Below, piece by piece: positions 59,014-64,000 of a DNA stretch of 64,000 nt. The notes beneath the pieces were generated by a model. The model saw only the letters and a list, made by a program, of their open reading frames with translations. It ran no database searches and was not told the origin of the DNA. The first letter of the stretch is position 1; each line of letters starts with the position of its first letter. The stretch is from NCBI RefSeq assembly GCF_036588685.1, contig NC_086378.1, positions 78,075,127 through 78,139,126 of the forward strand, written 5' to 3'. The translations under genes were made by a program, and so were the position numbers. The stretch is from Mytilus trossulus (lineage: Eukaryota > Mollusca > Bivalvia > Mytilida > Mytilidae).

Positions 59014-59300
59014 CCGTGGTGTGGTGGTTAGTGCATCAGACTATTAACACAAAGGTTCCTGGTTCGATTCTGGTTCCGGGATTAAAAATTTCAGGGACTC
59101 AATTTTCGGCTCTCCCTTGACACCATTTGCGAGGATCGTCTTGAAGAAACGATGGTTGTCCGTCGGAAAGGGACGATAACAGGCTGACCCATGTTCAGAG
59201 AAAGCCATGTCTCTTGCACGTTTAAGACACGCTTGTAGATATAAACAAAGAGCAGGCTAATGCCGCTACAAGGCAGCACTCGCATCCACAAATTGGAAAG
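59014..59300 (+). mobile_element. tRNA-derived SINE
   Basis: The first about 70 bp read as a pol III head: GTGGTGTGGTGGTTAGTGCA (box A region, about 59017-59036), then GGTTCCTGGTTCGATTCTGG (box B core GGTTCGATTC at 59061-59070). A non-tRNA body follows with CTCCCTTGACACCATTTGCG, GACGATAACAGGCTGACCCA and GAGAAAGCCATGTCTCTTGC. The tRNA-like part lacks a convincing cloverleaf 3' half and has no CCA-side acceptor stem, so it is not a working tRNA gene. The minus ORF over the body is a shadow. Confidence 0.75.
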
Positions 59301-59580
59301 GGATTAATATAAATGGCAAAACTTGTTTCACAATCCACTATAAAAAAATATGTTTAAACTAACAGTATTACGAGTCAAGGGATACATGATTTTTTTTTTT
59401 AATGTTCAACTGAAACTATCATGATTGCTTGAACTACACAAGAACGTTAAATACGATGTTGACGATAAAATATTCAGGTAGAAATAAAACGGCAATTTTT
59501 AGTGAACGTTTAAATTTTATCAAATCTTTAAGTTAAATTCTAAAGTTAAAAAGAAAATACATTATTAAATGATGCAAAAG

Positions 59581-59721
59581 GTATTTCATGTGGTTTTGGG
59601 TCGTTAACTTCATTGTATTGCTTGCGCAAACTGGAAAATATAAGGTATCAGGAAGTAGACAAATTAGTGTTTTGTAAAACCTAAATACGCAGTTTTGTAC
59701 GACAAACTTTGATAAATAAAG
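59581..59721 (+). promoter_or_regulatory. Conserved leader module of gene E
   Basis: Contains TTGCGCAA (59622-59629), the optimal C/EBP-type palindrome, and CAGGAAGTAG (59649-59658) at the conserved 27-bp offset. The donor AAAG|GTAAGTC has its edge at 59721. If spliced to the exon at 61772, an in-frame TAA falls just upstream of the ATG. The minus ORF over it is a shadow. Confidence 0.6.
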
Positions 59722-61771
59722 GTAAGTCATCTGCCTTAATTAATTTACAAAAGATATAAGATCAAAATGAAAAAAAACGTGATTCGAAATATTCCTCTTC
59801 ATATTTATTTGCTTCATTCGTTCTTGTTAAAAGAAATATCTTCTTTGTTATGGGTTAATTGAATATATGATTACTTCCTCAGGAAAACATGACATTAGAA
59901 AGATGTACCTCTATTTTTCTGGTTCATGACGTTTTGAGTTTTTCTTATACTTGCCTTTCAAAAACTTTTGTTGGAGCGTCTCCGAAAAAGTTAAACACAG
60001 AAAGGTGATTCGGACGCATTCAATTGATAAACTTAAATGGAGTTAACTTGTACTTGGTAAATACCGCTGACGGTAGATTGTTAACCCTGTGAGTATCATT
60101 ATCTCATTTAAGTCAGTGTTTCGATACTTTTTTGATTTATAAAACAACTTAGCATACCATTAGAGATTTGGAAAATTAAGGATCCTCATGCTAAGTTATC
60201 TTGAAATAAATTTAACTCTCTTCAATCACTTAGTTCTTTATGTCTGTGTACATCCTTTACCTTTAAATGATTGGATATTTTTGTTCATAATGGAGAAAAG
60301 TTAATTCAGAAAAACAAGCGTGAATAAAGTTTTATTTTTGTTCAATTAAAGTGAGTACTTGGTTGTTCTTGAACAAGACTTGTACTAATGATTTCATTTA
60401 AATATTTATCATACCATCTCAAGTAAAACTGAATACTGAATACTTAAACAAAGCTTTGATATTCGGCCTAGATCTAATCACAGAGCTTACTCGTTCCCTA
60501 TGTATCCCTTTATATTTGTTTGGACTTATCTTCATCTAGGGGCCTATCTATGGTGGATAACGTGCTCTGTTGTAATGTTTAACATTTTGAGTACTTACTG
60601 CTACGTCTTGTTGTTGTTGTATTCATACTAATATCCCATTAACTTGTTCTTTTCATGATATAATGCATTGATTGTCACTTGATGTTACAAAATAACATAA
60701 AAAGGCCGTTATTCTGTATAATGAACCCAGGACTCCAGAATTTGTTATGCTAATTTCAATAAAATCTCAAAAGGAAATTTTTTGTAGTGGTCCACATTTT
60801 TTGTGAGCTATATTTTTATAAGATTATTGTATAATATTTAGAAAATGCCTGTACCAAGTCAGGAATGTGACAGTTATTTTCCATTCGATTGATATGTTTT
60901 TTCATTTGATTAGTCACTTTCCATTTTGAATTTTCCTCGGAGTATAATATGTTTGTGATTTTACTTTTTATTTTACCCAATTACAGTATTACACGAGAAT
61001 CTATCGAAGTACAAAATGTTTCCTCGAAGCACCAAGACCCGTACTTTAATTGGTTAAATGCTGTGTTTGAGTTCAATATTCGTGTTCGAAATTCTTATAA
61101 CAAGCAGAGTCTGAAAGATTTAAATCCATGATGTACGGGAGTAATCTTTTGTTATTCGTCTCATTGGACACACGAAAACATCAGTTTTGAAGAACACTCT
61201 GTCCCAAAGTAACGCACAAATGTAAACATTTTAAAGGTTTGCATGTTTTTACAATCTTTGCAATAACATTTTTAGCTTTGTGTCAGAAAGTAATCGTTTG
61301 TGTAGAAAACAATTTATCAAGAATAAACAGTATATGCATGGCGTATTGAGAGATAATAGTTTAAGTGGTAAAGCTGATTATATTAAAGGCATTTTCTTCT
61401 TACCATAAACATGATTTTTGAATTCTATGATTAGTTATTATCACAACTGTGTGTTCGTTCCTAACGACATTTCTGAATTAAAAAAAAAATTGAAAAAGCA
61501 CGACAATCTGGAAGTTGTCTGTCACTGGTATCACAAAACAAAAATATAATCATTCACTTTTTCTCTCGAAGGAATAAGTGTAAAAGCACCATTACATCAA
61601 TAATCCGTTATTTTTAGGTGATCACTATGAGACCTGGTATAATTATACACGCCTGTCATTTAAACATACGAAATCTATGTTGTTTCACACATCATGTATG
61701 AAATATTATACGTTGCAATAATGGTTGTTATTCGCTGTTTTGTATTACACACATATTGTTTGTTATTTCAG
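59722..61771. other. First intron of gene E
   Basis: Shares blocks with gene D's first intron: ATGGGTTAATTGAATATATG near 59848 (compare 48673), GGTTGTTCTTGAACAAGACT near 60361 and ATTATCACAACTGTGTGTTC near 61435 (compare 52463). A retroelement scrap (GAATTTTCCTCGGAGTATAA) is at 60926. No gene recognised. Confidence 0.4.
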
Positions 61772-61772
61772 A

Positions 61773-63895
61773 ATGGGAGACGAAAGTTTTCCATTGTTTG
61801 TGTAAGTATGAATGTTGTCATGTTTTAAAAATATTCGAATGTAAAAATATTTCTGTTTGAAATGTAATGGAACATTGCTGCCTCGAAATGAATATATAGT
61901 TATCTAAAATATCAAGATTTTTACCAATATCAAAAAGATTTTAAATGTATACCGACCCTAAAAAGCAAATGCAGATGAAATTGTCATTTTTATGAATTTA
62001 CTGTCTGCAAAGATATATATTATTCGCAATACTAAGGCTTTTCTAAACCCAGTCATAGATTACTTTAGTCGTATTTGGCACAACCTTTTAGGAATTTTGA
62101 ATTCTCAATGCTATTCAACTTTGTTCTCGTTTTGGTTTTCTAACTATTTTGATCTGGGCGTCACTGATGAGCCCTTTGTAGACGAAGCGGTGTATCAAAT
62201 TATAAGCCTGGTACCTTGGATAACTATATACTGAATCATTTGAATAGCAATTTGAAAACATTAAGACTTAAGCTGAAAAAAATAATACAAAATTAATAAG
62301 ACGTAGAGGATCCGAGTAGAATAACAAACGAGCAACCCCAGTCTCGAGTTTGTTATCGTATCCGAATTCCTACTTCGTTTAACAATTCTCGTTTATAAAC
62401 TGTTTCGTGTGAAACGTTTGTCGAAGATTTGACCATTAATCATAGGAATGCCATAATGACAGTGGATTGTATCGATACGGTTCCAATATGTTTATAATAT
62501 CCAAATGAATGAATATTAGTTAATTACTACTGGATATATACACTATGCTTATAACAGATAGTGAAATTTATTTCTGTTTCCACCATATGGTCATACGTTG
62601 GATTGTTTTAATACCTCAAAGTATGATTCTTTGTCAGAAAGTAAGGTTGAGCCTCTTGTACGGCTATAAGAGTTAATAAAGAAAAACGTGTAAATTCGAA
62701 CCCTAATATAACATTTGCTTAAGACTGGTAGAAACAATTAATAAGCTAAAGGTAAGATATGTTGTTAAATTAATTGTTGCTGACTTTGAAGGTTGAAAAA
62801 ATTAACATCATTTAAACTGAATTCTTGAAACATGACATACAGAAAGAAAAACAAAACCAAAAAATCAAGTTGATGAATATCCTACTATATATTTAATTGA
62901 ACGAAAATATGTGTAATAACCGCAACATGTGTTACCTGCATATAATCACGACCTAAATATATGAAAAGACTTTAGGCACTGTATGCACAAATTGTATATC
63001 GAAATATGGTTCCCTTGGAAATAATCGTGAAAAGTATGAAAGTAAATTTCATTAATTGTGTTGGAATGAAAATCAAACTAGGGCTATACTGAACAAAATA
63101 TCATTCCAAAAAAATTCCATAAGCAAGCTCTAACTTTTATCATTGTCCCAATCCTGATATATATGGTGAGTTTATTTATATACTTTATCAGTGGGAAATT
63201 TTATTCTCAATGAATCGCCTTTACTATTGCAGTACCATGTCATTAACTATTTCATGTAGGTAGATTTATTAGAACTCTCAAGGATAGAAAACCATTTGTA
63301 TTATTGCCGACTAAGCTGTAATTGATAATCTCAGGTAATATGGATAAAGAATGTTATTAGACATTTTGTTTTTTGTTAAAAAGAAGTTTGATTAGGATTA
63401 AGGTATTTTATCTTAAGAGTGTTTTAAAAGTTTAAATGCAAGAAAAAAAAAAAAAAAAAAAAAAAGCATACTGTGAATTCATCATTATCCGTTGGATATA
63501 TACCATTTGTGGTTTTCGTAGGTACAAGTGAACAACGATTTTAAATATTCAACGAATTACAAATTTTGTAAAGGGTTGTATACAGACTTTGGCAAAAACC
63601 ACTAAATTACATTTCCACGATAAAAGCAAGTTTTCTACAAAAATTGGTACCCACGAATATAAATGAATTCATAGTATTTAGATTTATATGTTAGTTAAAG
63701 AAGTCGTTCATGCAATTTGTAATAAATGATCAACACAAATAAAATGTGTAGTTGTAAGATAAAATACTCCATTTAATGTAACTCTTTTTCAGGGTACTTC
63801 CTATTGTGCTCATAATAAAAATAGGTTTCTGGGTAGCTGTTTGTTATAGATGTTCAAACAGGCCTGCACGAACCACAGTTATTCAACGCACAGTG
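61773..63895 (+). CDS. Gene E: micro-membrane protein, tail exon outside window (partial)
   Basis: Exons 61772-61801 (ATG 61773) and 63793-63895 with TTATTTCAG|, |GTAAGTATG, CTTTTTCAG| and |GTAAGTTAG sites join in frame to 44 residues. MGDESFPLF precedes a helix with Lys19 and Trp23 and a CYRCSNR boundary, ending in the RTTVIQRTV segment shared with A and D. The tail exon, expected 1.4-7 kb downstream from the other genes, lies beyond 64000, so the NPGY tail is unseen. Its leader at 59581-59721 is intact and carries the best bZIP-type palindrome of the set. Confidence 0.68.
62020..62215 (-). repeat. CGCGCGTTTCGTCTAC element, minus orientation
   Basis: TTAGTCGTATTTGGCACAAC, TTTGATCTGGGCGTCACTGA, GTAGACGAAGCGGTGTATCA and TATAAGCCTGGTACC are the reverse complement of the family motifs in the expected order. 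The 80-codon ORF across it is a repeat-derived artefact. Confidence 0.7.
63442..63466. repeat. Poly(A) run
   Basis: An uninterrupted run of roughly 25 A residues follows GTTTAAATGCAAG. No retroelement body was identified immediately upstream, so it may be a simple A-tract. Confidence 0.8.
63490..63665. repeat. CCACGA/TCGTGG-type dispersed repeat in gene E intron
   Basis: TTGTGGTTTTCGTAGGTACA, AAATATTCAACGAATTACAA and ATTGGTACCCACGAATATAA match copies at 26975-27135 and 57585-57745. Confidence 0.55.
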
Positions 63896-64000
63896 GTAAG
63901 TTAGTGTATCGCTGAATCATCTGAGATAACCTCTTTTTTTTTTATAGATTTTTTGTTTTAGTAAAAACGAAATGTGCCCCTCAGAAAAGAAACTTGAACT

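Noticed and set aside
59017-59085. A functional tRNA gene
   Set aside because: Box A and box B are present, but the acceptor stem and anticodon arm do not pair convincingly and a SINE body follows directly.

Overview
The window reads as A/T-rich nuclear DNA from a bivalve mollusc, most likely a Mytilus-type mussel. I base this on GT-AG introns, very short exons, no operons, and a dense mosaic of small interspersed repeats that I recognise from memory as mussel families (for example one with the core CGCGCGTTTCGTCTAC and one with the end GAAGATGTGATATGATTG). No database search was possible, so the species-level call is an inference. Most of the DNA is non-coding or decayed mobile-element sequence, and most six-frame ORFs are chance or shadow ORFs.

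The main discovery is a tandem, all-plus-strand cluster of five related micro-genes (here A to E). They are spread over about 56 kb and do not appear as ORFs because each is split into tiny exons. Each has a coding exon of 24-30 nt starting aATG and ending in a conserved gtaagtatg donor, a membrane-span exon of 103-139 nt, and a tail exon of 153-186 nt (not in the window for E). The predicted products are single-pass membrane proteins of about 99-116 residues with a 7-9 residue N-terminal stub. All five have an invariant lysine inside the membrane helix (K-x3-W), and the tyrosine-rich tail is built around NGxxGIENPGY (an NPxY motif). A conserved leader module with a bZIP-like palindrome, an ETS-like site and a splice donor precedes A, C, D and E. 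I know no named family that matches; the function is unknown.

Layout: 0-4 kb, nested interspersed repeats; 4.0-4.6 kb, a frameshifted coiled-coil ORF; 4.9-6.6 kb, a 34-bp minisatellite; 8.1-12.5 kb, gene A; 13.7-15.0 kb, a decayed conserved gene; 15.05-16.3 kb, a transposon-like element with inverted ends; 18.1-21.6 kb, a recent 1.8-kb tandem duplication; 22.1-30.7 kb, gene B, with a 5'-truncated LINE in its 3' flank (30.9-33.5 kb); 37.1-42.0 kb, gene C; 43.1-46.0 kb, reverse-transcriptase (Penelope-like) remnants on the minus strand; 48.4-56.7 kb, gene D, with an integrase remnant in an intron; 59.0-59.3 kb, a tRNA-derived SINE; 59.6 kb to the end, gene E, whose tail exon lies beyond the window.

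The cluster grew by segmental duplication. Blocks upstream of C, D and E (about 36.2, 46.1 and 58.5 kb) are recognisably homologous, and B and C share a longer juxtamembrane exon and similar flanks. The tails diverge much faster than the membrane helix and the GIENPG core: B has lost the NPxY tyrosine and only C has PPPY. This fits a fixed membrane/partner interface with changing cytoplasmic binding motifs, but that is inference.
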